From Hyaloperonospora brassicae (taxonomy: Eukaryota > Oomycota > Peronosporomycetes > Peronosporales > Peronosporaceae): a stretch of DNA of 64,000 nt. A program made the translations under genes and the position numbers. This document shows positions 22,233 through 32,580 of this stretch, piece after piece; position 1 is the stretch's first letter; each line of letters begins with the position of its first letter. The notes beneath the pieces were generated by a model. That model saw only the letters and a program-made list of their open reading frames with translations, searched no databases and had not been told where the DNA came from. The DNA is taken from positions 62,001 to 126,000 of the forward strand of contig CANTFL010000272.1 in the NCBI GenBank assembly GCA_947650285.1, in the 5' to 3' direction.

Positions 22233-25200
22233 TTGACGAAAGTTGCTCCACAAACACAATCACTGTGTGTCCCTGGACCTCATGATGAGATTTCACTCAT
22301 CCCCTTGAAGTTAGAAGCGACAAAAGATATGTCACTTCGTGCTTTAGTTGACTGTGGGCATCGAATCTTTCTATTCGTCGCAAGTCACTGGAGGAGTGTG
22401 GGCCTAGATTTGTTGAGTGCGATATTCCCGTAACTAGGATGACGGTGCGCCTTGCTACAGGCGCATCGATTACCGTTAAGAAATGTGTAGTGGGAATCCA
22501 CTACTCGTTGGAGGGCGAACACTACGATGATGATTTTATCGTACTGGATCTGGATGACAAATTTGATGTCATCTTGGAATTACCTTGGCTCAGAATATAC
22601 GAGGCAATAGTGGGCTGGCAGCATCGATCCGTGAAGATGCCTGCCGCTTGTTCATCAGATTGCCGTCTGATGACCATCTTGGAGCGTCCGCAAGCGTGTG
22701 GATGTACTGCGAGTGAATGAGATGGCCTCACTTGCGGTACAATCGTTAACACGACTACACAAGAACTCATCATGGTTGATCACTACACTGTGGAGAAAGT
22801 CCAGGCGGTCGTACAGAGGTACAGGCAGTGCCGAATGTCCACCACTCGAAGAAGTCGAGTGGACCGGGACATGGATGCATGCCTAGCGGGCAGCATCTTA
22901 GAAGTAAGAAACCTGTTGCCTGCAAAGGTCAACATGGAAATCCTTGGTCGACTGGAGAGTCGACCGTACAGAATCGGTGCCTGACTGTGGTTGCACAGCC
23001 ACAGTTGGAAGACGTCGAGGGAATAAGTCCCCACGTACTTGAGGAAGGAATTCCTCAAGAGTCACTTTTCTGAGGGATCAGGCCCTCAGCAACCTGTGGA
23101 AACAAGTTCCCAGGAAGAAACCGAGACGTTGAACGTCTTGGTTAATGACGGATCAAGCGTAGGCGCTTATACGCTTTATTCGATGGTGCCTCTGAAGTTA
23201 ACTTCGGAGATAACTCAGTTGCCAACGCTAGAACCGAAACGGTTCTTGCGTGATCTGCGTAGTGGCAAAGTCAAGCAGATCTGCATAATCGTCACGGAGA
23301 ATAAGTATGTGGCTGATATTCGGTCGGCAACAGTATTTGCTGAGATCGAACGGGTTCTCAGCAGCTCATCGATGGACGAAAGTGTCCTCGATGAGAAGAC
23401 TCGTAATGAACAATACACGCCTCAATCCTGGGATTCACTTCTGGTAAATCCTTTGTATAAGGATTTGATCGAATCCAGGGATGGATTCCCTGCATCCGTG
23501 CCATGCGAGTTGCCTAAGGACAAAGGCACTCGACACGAGATCGAGCTCAAGCCGGGATCGAAGTACGGTGTCATGAAGCAGTGGCCACTGCCTCGTGAAC
23601 AGGTGCTAGCGATCGACAAGTTCTTTACCGATCGCTTAGCAGCGGGCCATGTAAGGCAATCAACATCCCCTCACAGCTCTCCGACCTTCTATGTGCGAAA
23701 AGCTACAGGAGAATGGCGGATAGTGCACGCATTCAACACATTGAATGCTGCAACGGTACCGGCTTAGACACCAATACCGAGGAAGGACGTAATCATAGAT
23801 GGTATGTCCAACAGTGCCATCTTCTCGTCCATGGATCTGATGGACGGATTCTATCAGATCCTCATGCGTGAACGGGGCATACCGTACACAGCAGTGAGCA
23901 CTCCCGGCGGTATGCTGTGGGAGTGGCTAGTGATGTCACAGATGATAAGTAACGCCCCTGCAACGTTCAACAGATGTGTTACAAATCTGTTGAGACCGGT
24001 GCGAGACTTCGCACCGAGTTACTTTGACGATATGTTTGTCCATAGCCGGGATATGGACGGAAAGATGGACGTTGAAGTTCACAAAAGTCGTGTTCGTCAT
24101 GTTCTTTAACTTATGCGCAAGCATAAGTTGTATGCCAACCTCAAGAAGTGTTTATTCGCGGCTAGCGAAATATCACTTCTTGGGTGCATCGTGGGTAAAC
24201 ACGGCGTCCGCCCTGATCCCAAAAGATCAAGGCGATCACCGACTAGCCAGTGCCATCCGATGTCAAGGGACTTCGTAAGTTCCTTAGCTTAGCGTCTTAC
24301 TTACACAAATACTCGCGCAATTACGCCGAAATGACGGTACATCTTTCTCGTTTACTCAAGCAAAATGTGAAGTGGTCATGGGACGCTGACTGTCAGCTTT
24401 CCTTTGGAAGCATCAAGAAAATCTCGATGCAATCGCCCATCATAAAGATTTCAGATCAGGACAGACTTTTTCATGTAGTCTGTGACGCCAGCGATTTTGC
24501 TACCGGCTGTGCGTTGACGAAATTTGATACAGATGGCGCAGAACGCGTCATATCCTATCAATCGCGTCAGTTGCAAGCAGCTATGAGTAATAACCAAGTG
24601 CATGACAAGGAACGCCTTGCCATGAAATATTCACTGGCTAAGTTCCGCGTCTATCTCTTGGGAGATAGACCGTTCATCGTCTATACGGACCATGCGTCAT
24701 TACGCACGGCCGTAAGCACCCCACACCTCTCCCAGCGCATGGCGAGGTGGCTGTCATTCTTCGCGGAGTACAACTTCTCCGTGGAGTATAGGCCAGGACG
24801 ACTCAATGTTGTCACTGATGCACTTTCGCGCCGGACCGATTTCGAGTCAGACGCGCGATCCAACAGTAAGAATTATCCCACTGTTTCAACAATTACAGTC
24901 AGTGTCCCATCGTCAAGTTTACTTGACGATGTGCGGAAAGCCTACGCAGAAGATAAGGGTTTTCTGCCATTGATGAATCATCTGGTGAATCCAACCCGTT
25001 AATTTTGAAAGATTTACATCATCCTCGACGGATTGGTATGCAACATGCAACGGTCTGCTATATTACAAAGCCGTTGACGGCGACACGCGTTGTGTCGTCT
25101 TTCTCACTCATAACAGTTTGCGCTTGCGCATCATGTTCAAATGTCACGATGCGCCATCTGGTGGTCATCGTGGTAGGGAAAAGACCTACCTTTCGGTCAG

Positions 25201-25828
25201 TCGTGACTTTTACTGGCCATGTCAGAATCAGTTCGATCGCAAGTACATGCGTTCTTGCGAAGACTGTCAATGAGTGAAGCCCAATCCTTCATCCCGTGCC
25301 TCTTTACAGACTCTACCGGTCCCGGCAGAGTGCTGGCAGTACGTTTTAATGGACTTCGTCTTCGGGGAAACCGAAGACGCTCACAATAATTATGGCATTC
25401 TTGTGTTTGTTGACCGGTTCAGCAAGATGGTTCATATTGCAGCTGTACCCGAGTCGATCAAGGCTCAAGGTTGTGCTCGTGTCTTTCTCTATACGGTCTT
25501 TAGACACCACGGGTTACCCCGTGAACTCGTATCCGACCGTGACCGTCGATTCACGGCGGAATTTTGGCAATCCGTATTCCGTTCACCCGGAACACGGTTG
25601 ACGATGTCCACTTCTGACCATCCAGAAACAGATGGTCAGACGGAACGTGCGAACCGTGACCTCGAAGAGATCCTTCGAGGATATGTCCACTCGTTTCCGA
25701 GTTGGAGCGAATTCCTACCCATGGTGGAATTCGCCATCAATAATTCGGTGCATGCTTCAACCCAGCACACACCGTTCTTCGTGAATGGCTTACGCCATTT
25801 ACGTCCGCCCCCTCATGTTAGAGCGTGA
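22233..25828 (+). pseudogene. Decayed pol of element B
   Basis: Protease (22233-22720, catalytic region changed to VDCGHR), linker (22828-23073), RT start (23039-23767), RT palm with YFDDMFVHS (23804-24109), RNase H (24250-25002) and integrase (25005-25828, with MDFVFG, SDRDRRF and the QTERAN glutamate kept). Stops include TAG at 23765 and TAA at 24107, both shared with C; the latter is also shared with E. The segment up to about 24512 is almost identical to element C. Confidence 0.82.
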
Positions 25829-25839
25829 CCCTTGGATAA

Positions 25840-25846
25840 GGGGGGG
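25840..25846 (+). repeat. Seven-base G run at the pol / chromodomain junction of B
   Basis: G7 in the position of the G6 run of D and E. One extra G would bring the downstream acidic linker frame of the D type into the pol frame. Confidence 0.75.
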
Positions 25847-25847
25847 A

Positions 25848-27070
25848 GCGATCGCTAACGAAAAAACAGTTCTTGCCCTTGCACATCACGTGACGACGTT
25901 AGCGTCGTCACGTATGATGCTGATGACGATTAGGTCGACATCGAAGAAGAAGATCATTCTAATGATATCGTCGTCGCTATATTTGACTCAGATGATGATG
26001 ACGATGCTGGTATATAGCGATCATTTCAGAGAGAATGATAACACCCTCGCTGATGGACATAAAGAGGAGAGGAACCTTTTTGCAGTTTGCACAAGGCGAA
26101 CTGAACAAAACATTGTCTTTTCAGCAGAAGTATGTCAGCTGGCTCAAGAAGCAGGGGTATGTTTCGTGCACGACTCCATCGCTTACGCAGGGGACCGGCA
26201 GAAATGTAACGCTGAGAAGAATAAATGAACAAATGTCCTTTCATTTGTTGAAGTCAACTTAGGGCTACTATCTACGGTAAATCTAACCAGACACGTAGTA
26301 ACTATAGTGGGCATCAGTAAACTAGTGCTCAAGTACATCGACCCCTTTTGTGCGCTGCGACGACGAGGCAACGCTTACGCGATTGAGCTGCCGCGTAAGA
26401 TGTGTACGCATCCTACGTTTTACGTGGGGCTTCTCCACCCTTACTAACAGTACGAGCTCTCTTCCGACGATGAAGATAATCCCCAAGTTCAAGAATCTCT
26501 ATCAGATTCTTAGGCTCGATCTCCAGGCGTTCAGTATGGTTTTGTAGTAAGGCTAACTCTTTACTCAACTAAGAGATCTCTCTGCGACCTATCACCAGCT
26601 CGTCAACGAGAAAACGAACATCCCGCTCGACCCGAAGCTGTGCGAAGGCGTAATCCGCACAATCCTTTGCACGATCAGCCTCACGATCCTTGCGGTGCTT
26701 CCGCATAAAATCGTTCAGAGCGTAGCGTCTGTCCCTTCCGTGCTCCAAATCCTCGCGCGATTCAACGATTGCGCAATCCTCCTCGTGATGGCCGAGATGA
26801 TCATTCGAACGACTAAGAGAAGGGTTGTTCTCCTTTACCACATCCTTTGGTGGAATTACACGGTGGTCAACTCTTACTTGCGAAGTGTATCCTTAATCTC
26901 CGTGACGATTTAGGATCAAGGATGACTTATCTCGTCCAGTGGCGGGGGTATCCACCCTCGTGGAACAGCTGAGAGCCCCGTTCTCAGCTGATGGTGGATG
27001 ACCCCGGTCTTGTCGAGCAATACGACGAGACGACCCCTTTGACGATGGAGAGCCATCATCGAAAAAACAC
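25848..27070 (+). pseudogene. Decayed GPF/chromodomain region of element B
   Basis: Fragments of the acidic linker (25785-26228), GPF module and chromodomain. A TYLVQWRGYPPSWNS-like stretch is at about 26922-26966, followed by a stop (TGA) where D has a Trp-Glu pair. Frames are broken throughout. It is near-identical to element A, in inverted orientation. Confidence 0.6.
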
Positions 27071-28225
27071 CCGGTGCGTTTATTAAAATGTTGTATAACC
27101 TAAATCCCTTGGTATATCTCAGACAAGATGCGCGCCCTCCAATAGGGCTGATTAGGGAGGAAGGCCTCCCTTGGGGCTAGAACAGAGTTGTCAACAAAAC
27201 TCTGACATTTCTCTCCCCACGAGAGGCAAGGTAAATCTGCCTCTCGAGACAAGCGGTGCAATTTGTACCGAGCATCACATAGCGAGTTCCATTGAAACCT
27301 ATTGCGAGCTTCAACAAGATCGTCCTGCCAAGCGTCACGACCAACTTTTTCGACGTTGCCGATAAATGAGTTTCATGCCTGCACCACCGAAATTTCGGCT
27401 CGATTGCGGTTGCCGTGGTACTATCGATGTCTGAAAAAGACATCGATGAAAATATCAGGTTCAGTGCAAAAATCTCTCGCACTGACATCAAGACCGTAGG
27501 GTCTTGGCGAACCGAGGAGTGGGATCCGCTGATTCTCAGTTACATAGCTATAATAAATCTCAGATTGCGTTGAGAAGGCACCCATGGTTTGTTTTCAGGA
27601 GCAGATCGTAACGCGTTACGATCTAGATCCTCTTGCGTAGTGCCAACTTAAGTACTAGCACTACGATCGCCGCAATTCATGGTATTGCTGCGGGTACGGC
27701 TACGATCACTCCGTGAAGCGTCATCGGCATCATTACGATGATAAACGCCCTCATGTTTCTCGCTCGCATCATAAGAATACGAGTGCGATCGGCTCGATCC
27801 CCGCGACGAGTCCTCAGAATCGTCGAATGAGCCAAAAAATTCTCGGTGCAGAGTCTTATAAAGACTGACACGAACCTAAGCAGTTGTCATTTCCGCATCC
27901 ACAGCTTTACGTCGTAAATTTGCGGAAGAATATGAGTAGGACTGGGTGTCCAACTCGCCCGAATCGACGACCTCTTATTCGAGGTCGACGTCTATGTTAC
28001 TACCACCCGCAGCAGAAGCTGCGGATAAAGAAGCCGCACGTGGATGACCAAGTGCACCTGCAACATTGGGTGTTGCAGACTGTTTATCAGCAGATGCAGT
28101 ATAAGAGGCGCCTGCTGCCGAGTCTTCGTTTGCCTGTTCGCCGTCTCCACGCATCCTTGCAGCCGCTTCAGAGACGACCTTGCTCGCGCAGAGCATAGAC
28201 GAAATCGTCATGCGCTAACAGATTG
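26240..28225 (-). pseudogene. Decayed antisense ORF of element B
   Basis: Minus-strand relic of the antisense gene: N-terminal acidic part (27975-28211), central part (27177-27491) and coiled-coil part (26569-26841, with DRRYAL and VERDVRFLVDEL). Same order and broken frames as in A, with only a few base differences between the two relics. Confidence 0.65.
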
Positions 28226-28347
28226 GAATGATATGGATCAAACCAACAAGTAATCTCTTTCCCACACAGAGACCTAACGGTGGTCACTCTGTTACCAACC
28301 AATCGAATCACTCAGTGTAGTGACTGATGGTTACGGGAGGGGGTTGA

Positions 28348-28760
28348 TGTAACGGGGTGAGCCCGTTTCATAACGTTGATACAAATGTATCAAAATTTGA
28401 ACATTATTTATTTTGACAACATTTAATTAACATTACTCGAGAAGAATGATGTTGTCGGAATATGACCTTTAAGGGTAATATACGTAGAGGGGTCCACTTC
28501 TTGGTTGATGTACATTGTACATCAACCAATTTAACTACCATTCGCTGCTGGACGCGCGCAATGGGTGGTGAGCAATAAACCCACATAGGAGATCGTAGTT
28601 TAATATAGTTAGCTGAAGATGTGGATGGTTTATTGGTAAACTTAACTATTTAAATACAGTTCTATTTGTTCCCTTAAACAGAGCTTCCGAGTTCTGTTTA
28701 ATTCCTCACGCTTCCTCACGCTTTGTATACGTGACGTCGGGAGTACGCAGCCTTGTGTTA
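28348..28760 (+). repeat. 3' LTR of element B (mosaic)
   Basis: Starts TGTAACGGGGTGAGCC at 28348 after the purine tract GGGAGGGGGTTGA. Up to about 28565 it follows the 3' LTR of element A nearly base for base. After the core GCGCGCAATGGGTGGTG it instead follows the 5' LTR of A (GAGCAATAAACCCACATAGG ...). The right end is eroded near GCAGCCTTGTGTTA. Confidence 0.75.
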
Positions 28761-29288
28761 TATTTTGCCGAGGTCGTACTAGTTATCTGGCAACAGCGTG
28801 TCCCTTTACAGTTTGCGGTAGTTGCTAAGAATTTAACATTAGGGAGGATCGCAAGCGTTATACATACCGAGGACGAATCATAGGAACCGCTACGGTAATA
28901 TCATGGTGCTAACGAGCTGAGTCAGACATTGCGCGCGCTCGATATTACGAAGCTACATCATACGGTCAGCATGGAGATTTAAAGCGGAAGTACCAGTCGC
29001 CGTAGCAGCTTGTGTGGTGTCGGTCCTAAGGATTGTGAACCTTGTTTTATTGTGGTGGAAACACGCTTTTACCAAAAAGGTCTACTTGTTACTCACTTTG
29101 CGCATTTGCTCGTAATCTATACTTCACACTACCGAAACAGGTATCGTAAGTGTAGAAAGCGGTAGACGCGTACGTTGCATCTCCAATATCTTCACGACGT
29201 CTGGGTATGTCCTGATAAAGACGGGGTACACTTTTTCCCGATGAATAATAAGACCTTAAGTTAACATAACACAAGGCTGCGTACCTCC
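28761..29288. other. Spacer between elements B and C
   Basis: About 530 bp without a recognisable gene. At 29266-29283 lies an inverted copy of 28739-28760 (ATAACACAAGGCTGCGTAC), apparently a fragment of a B-type LTR in minus orientation next to the end of element C. The minus-strand frame at 29089-29346 is unrecognised. Confidence 0.5.
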
Positions 29289-29293
29289 GATAT

Positions 29294-29733
29294 AACGGGG
29301 CACCGACGACAACATACTGGTCAACCAGTACGGAGTTTACTATCACTGAATGTAGTCATAGTCAGTGCCCAGCTAGGTGTAGAATTACACAGAGGAAGGT
29401 AGAACGAATAAGGTGAAAGACTATAGTCGAAGGAAAATCAAAACTGTTATTAATATAATTAAGTCCTATAACTCTTGTATCTATGTTTGTCCTGACTTAA
29501 TTATACTAATGTAACTAAATATATGGTGACGTCTACTCACCACCCATTGCGCGCGTCTAGAAGCGATTGGTGGGTTGATATCACCGCGATATCAACCAAT
29601 GAGTAGACCCTTCGGTCATCTTCAACAATATCATCATGCTCTGTGATATTGTTGGAATAATATTCAACGTAATATCCTTCACTATCATTTTATCCGTAGT
29701 GACAATTTTTATGTAACGGGCTACCCCGTTACA
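29294..29733 (-). repeat. 3' LTR of element C
   Basis: The inner end is ...ACCCCGTTACA at 29733 on the plus strand. The core CCCATTGCGCGCGTC is at 29544-29558, and the GGTTGATATC / GATATCAACC stem flanks it. The outer third has diverged; AACGGGGCACC at 29294 is probably its eroded tip. Confidence 0.65.
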
Positions 29734-29791
29734 TCACCCCTCGCTTAACTGAAAGTAACCGTGTGACTATCGAAACTTTTGTGGCCACCCG

Positions 29792-31440
29792 TTGAATACC
29801 AACGGGACAGGGAGTACTCGTTGGACAGATTCATTCATTCTGACTTTGCCTCGCATAGTTAACATGTCTATGCGGGGTGACACAAAGACGACACAGCCTG
29901 TTGCTGCGCACGCCTCTGCGGCAGTCGACTCGTCGCCTGCTGCTCGTTCTCAGCCTGCAGCAGGTGTTGCTGCAGGCGCATGTGGTATCACACCCCATGC
30001 ACACAGTAACCCCGAGTTAGAGGTCAGCTACTCTGGCGAGTCAGATGTGTCTGACTCGGAAAAGCCTTTAGAGTCATCGCGTTCACCTGCGGTGTCTCGT
30101 TCATCAAGAGGCCTACCGAACGAACGGACTCGCGACATGCGTCACAGTCTGTTCGGCAGTGATGATGAGTATGATTACTCATCACCGCGATCAGCTCGTG
30201 CGCCTTCGCACGAGCGATTCGACGATGGTGCGAGCCGTCGTCATTCTGACAACCGTGTTACCGGCAAAGGTACCACTTCGAAGCGTGATGAGCTGAACCC
30301 GTGGCGTTTGCCTGAAAAGCTCATCAATAGCTTGTCTCACGAGACAAGTCAAACACCATCGAATACCTTTATTCGATGCGAGTGAGCTTCACGGCTTGAG
30401 TTCCAGCGCGAAGAACTTTCGCGCTGAAGAAGACTTTTATCTCGATGCTTTCCTCAAGCATTGATGGTTTAATGGCACCCAAAATCGTGACAAGGCCTCG
30501 CTTTTAGCGGCGTGGAACGCGTTCGTCCAAAGCGTCAAGACTTTTGGGCGAGAAGGATGGCTTCAAAAACTTGAAGCGGTACGCTTAAAGTTTGAGAAGC
30601 GAACGCCAACCGGTGCAAGATACCAGTTGCATCGTTTTTCGAGTGAGGCAGACATTACTTGCCTCACTTAGGGAGACCCTTGTGCGAGTTGTGTTAACAA
30701 CTCGCAACGTGCACATAGGGACGTGTATTCCCTAAGTTCGCCCTGGGGAAGGGCACACATCTCGTCTGAGATGCGGGACGCGATTGCAAACTTGAAATTC
30801 GTTTAAAAGTGCCTAGGGCGCATGTTTACCGATGGGCCCTCGGTCCAATCGGATGAGTCTCGTCATACTGGTGGACGAGACCTTCAACGTCAGCCTTCAG
30901 CTGGGATTGAGGCTCCCAGCTGTCATACGATGGTGGGCACCCACGCCAGTGGACAAGGTAACTTGTCCGCTCCTCATTCTTCACGCGGTGGCTCAAAGAA
31001 GTCCCACGTGAAAGCGTCGACCACCGTGATATCCACCAGTGGCTCCAATGATGGTGGAAATACAAGGTCCGGCTCAGCTGCCTGGCCTGCAGGAGACTTT
31101 GGGTAACCATTGGCGTTACCTGACCGAGTTGAGGGAGAAATTCGAGTACGTTACAATCGTCGGCACAACTTGCTGACGACCGTACGACGTCTCCGTACCG
31201 ATCGAAAGAAGGACCGATCGGATTACGCGTTCTTTCAACTCGAGAGCGAACGCGAGAAGCATCGTTTGCGCGACGAGCTAGAGGCGGCTCGTCGCGAGAC
31301 CGCGTTGCTGACGGACCAACTTTAGTGTTTGGTCCGTGATCACAAGAATCTGTTGGGGATTCTTGAGCGTGCCGGCTGTCTTCGTTCTCGCAAGAGGATT
31401 CGTACTGATAGTACGGGCGGAGACGACCAATATAAATCGT
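29792..31440 (+). pseudogene. Antisense ORF of element C (broken, divergent)
   Basis: The plus strand carries the antisense gene. 29792-30385 is open and includes MSMRGD, the acidic VSYSGESDVSDSE patch, PNERTRDMRHSLFGSDDE and the RDELNPWRLPEKLINSLSHE block, each matching D. A frameshift near 30385 ends it. Downstream pieces continue the central domain, and 31110-31325 gives the coiled coil (KKDRSDYAFFQLESEREKHR). The DNA has diverged far from D, but the protein pattern is kept, which suggests past purifying selection on this strand. Confidence 0.7.
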
Positions 31441-31503
31441 AGGATGCGTGCGCATCCTGCGAGGCAACTCAATCGTGTACGCATTACTCTTGCGGTGCAA
31501 CAC
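30826..31503 (-). pseudogene. GPF tail and chromodomain of element C
   Basis: Open minus-strand frame continuing the integrase frame after a single TAA at 31531-31533. It begins in the GPF-module tail (ELPRRMRTHPTIYIGRLRPY) and ends with a chromodomain (TSYLVHWRGCPPSYDSWEP, then VEGLVHQYDETH). Chromodomains of Gypsy integrases bind histone marks and steer insertion. The spacer between the two parts is unlike that of D, while the opposite-strand protein is similar. Confidence 0.7.
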
Positions 31504-31530
31504 TCGAAATGGACCAGTGTACTTCGTCAG

Positions 31531-32580
31531 TTATTTACTACTGCCGACACTAGTGACTGCATGTCCAGGTAAATTTACCGTAGACAGTAGCACTAGGTCG
31601 TTAACGTTAAATGAAAGAACATTTGCTCTTCTATTCTTGTCTGCGTTCCGTTTCTGGCGGTCCACCGCATTTGCGATATAGTCCTGAACGAAACGAACTA
31701 CCTCCTCTCGAGTCAGCAGAAAATTATCTGATGACTCTTTGTTTTGTCTTTCAGTGCGCTTTGTGCGCACTGCTAAGAGATTGCTCTCTTCTTCAGCGAG
31801 GTTGTCTTCTTCCTCGCTGGCATAATCGTTGACGATGCTGAATATACCAGCATCGTCATCCATCCGAGTCAATAATAGCGTCATCGCTATTATTGAGGCG
31901 ATCTTCTTCATCGATGTCGACTTGATCGACATCGGCATCATACGTGACGACGTTAGCGTCGACACGTGATGAGCAAGAGCCAAAACGGTTTTTGCTCGAG
32001 CGAGTCCCTCCCCCCTTATCCAAGAGTCACACTCTAGAAGGGTGGGCACACGTGGATGGCGTAGGCCATTCACGTAAAACGGTGTGTGCTGTGTTGAAGC
32101 ATGCACCGAATTATTGATGGCGAATTTCTCCATGGGTAGGAATTCGCTCCAACTCGGAAACGAGTGGACATATCCTCGAAGGATCTCTTCGAGGTCACGG
32201 TTCGCACGTTCCGTCTGACCATCTGTTTCTGGATGGTCAGAAGTGGACATCGTCAACCGTGTTCCGGGTGAACGGAACACGGATTGCCAAAATTTCGCCG
32301 TGAATCGAGGGTCACGGTCGGATACGAGTTCACGAGGTAACCCGTGGTGTCTAAAGACCGTATAGAGAAAGACACGAGCACAACCTTGAGCCTTGATCGA
32401 CTCGGGTACAGCTGCAATATGCACCATCTTGCTGAACCGGTCAACAAACACAAGAATGCCATAATTATTGTGAGCGTCTTCGGTTTCCCCGAAGACGAAG
32501 TCCATTAAAACGTACTGCCAGCACTCTGCCGGGACCGGTAGAGTCTGTAAAGGGGCACGGGATGAAGGATTGGGCTTCAC
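31531..32580 (-). pseudogene. Integrase of element C, fused to the acidic linker in one frame
   Basis: A 349-codon open frame with MDFVFG, SDRDPRF and PETDGQTERAN (the D, D, E residues), followed by VHASTQHTPFYVNGLRHP and then the linker up to GHAVTSVGSSK. In D and E these parts are in different frames. In C a 2-base deletion near 31858 (TCATCC versus TCATCATCC) reunites them after a stretch read in the other frame. Upstream pol is broken, so this is part of a dead gene. Confidence 0.8.

Larger units (their letters stand above)
20535..28760 (+). mobile_element. Element B: decayed Ty3/Gypsy chromodomain retrotransposon
   Basis: Full-length dead element in plus orientation: 5' LTR (20535-20979), PBS, gag, pol, GPF/chromodomain relic, antisense ORF relic, PPT and 3' LTR (from 28348). 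The two LTRs differ greatly, but this is misleading as an age because the 3' part is a near copy of element A and the protease-RT part a near copy of element C. B lies in inverted orientation relative to both A and C. No target site duplication can be read because the right end is eroded. Confidence 0.8.

Noticed and set aside
29089..29346. Minus-strand ORF in the B-C spacer
   Set aside because: Short, no domain, and overlaps the eroded end of element C.
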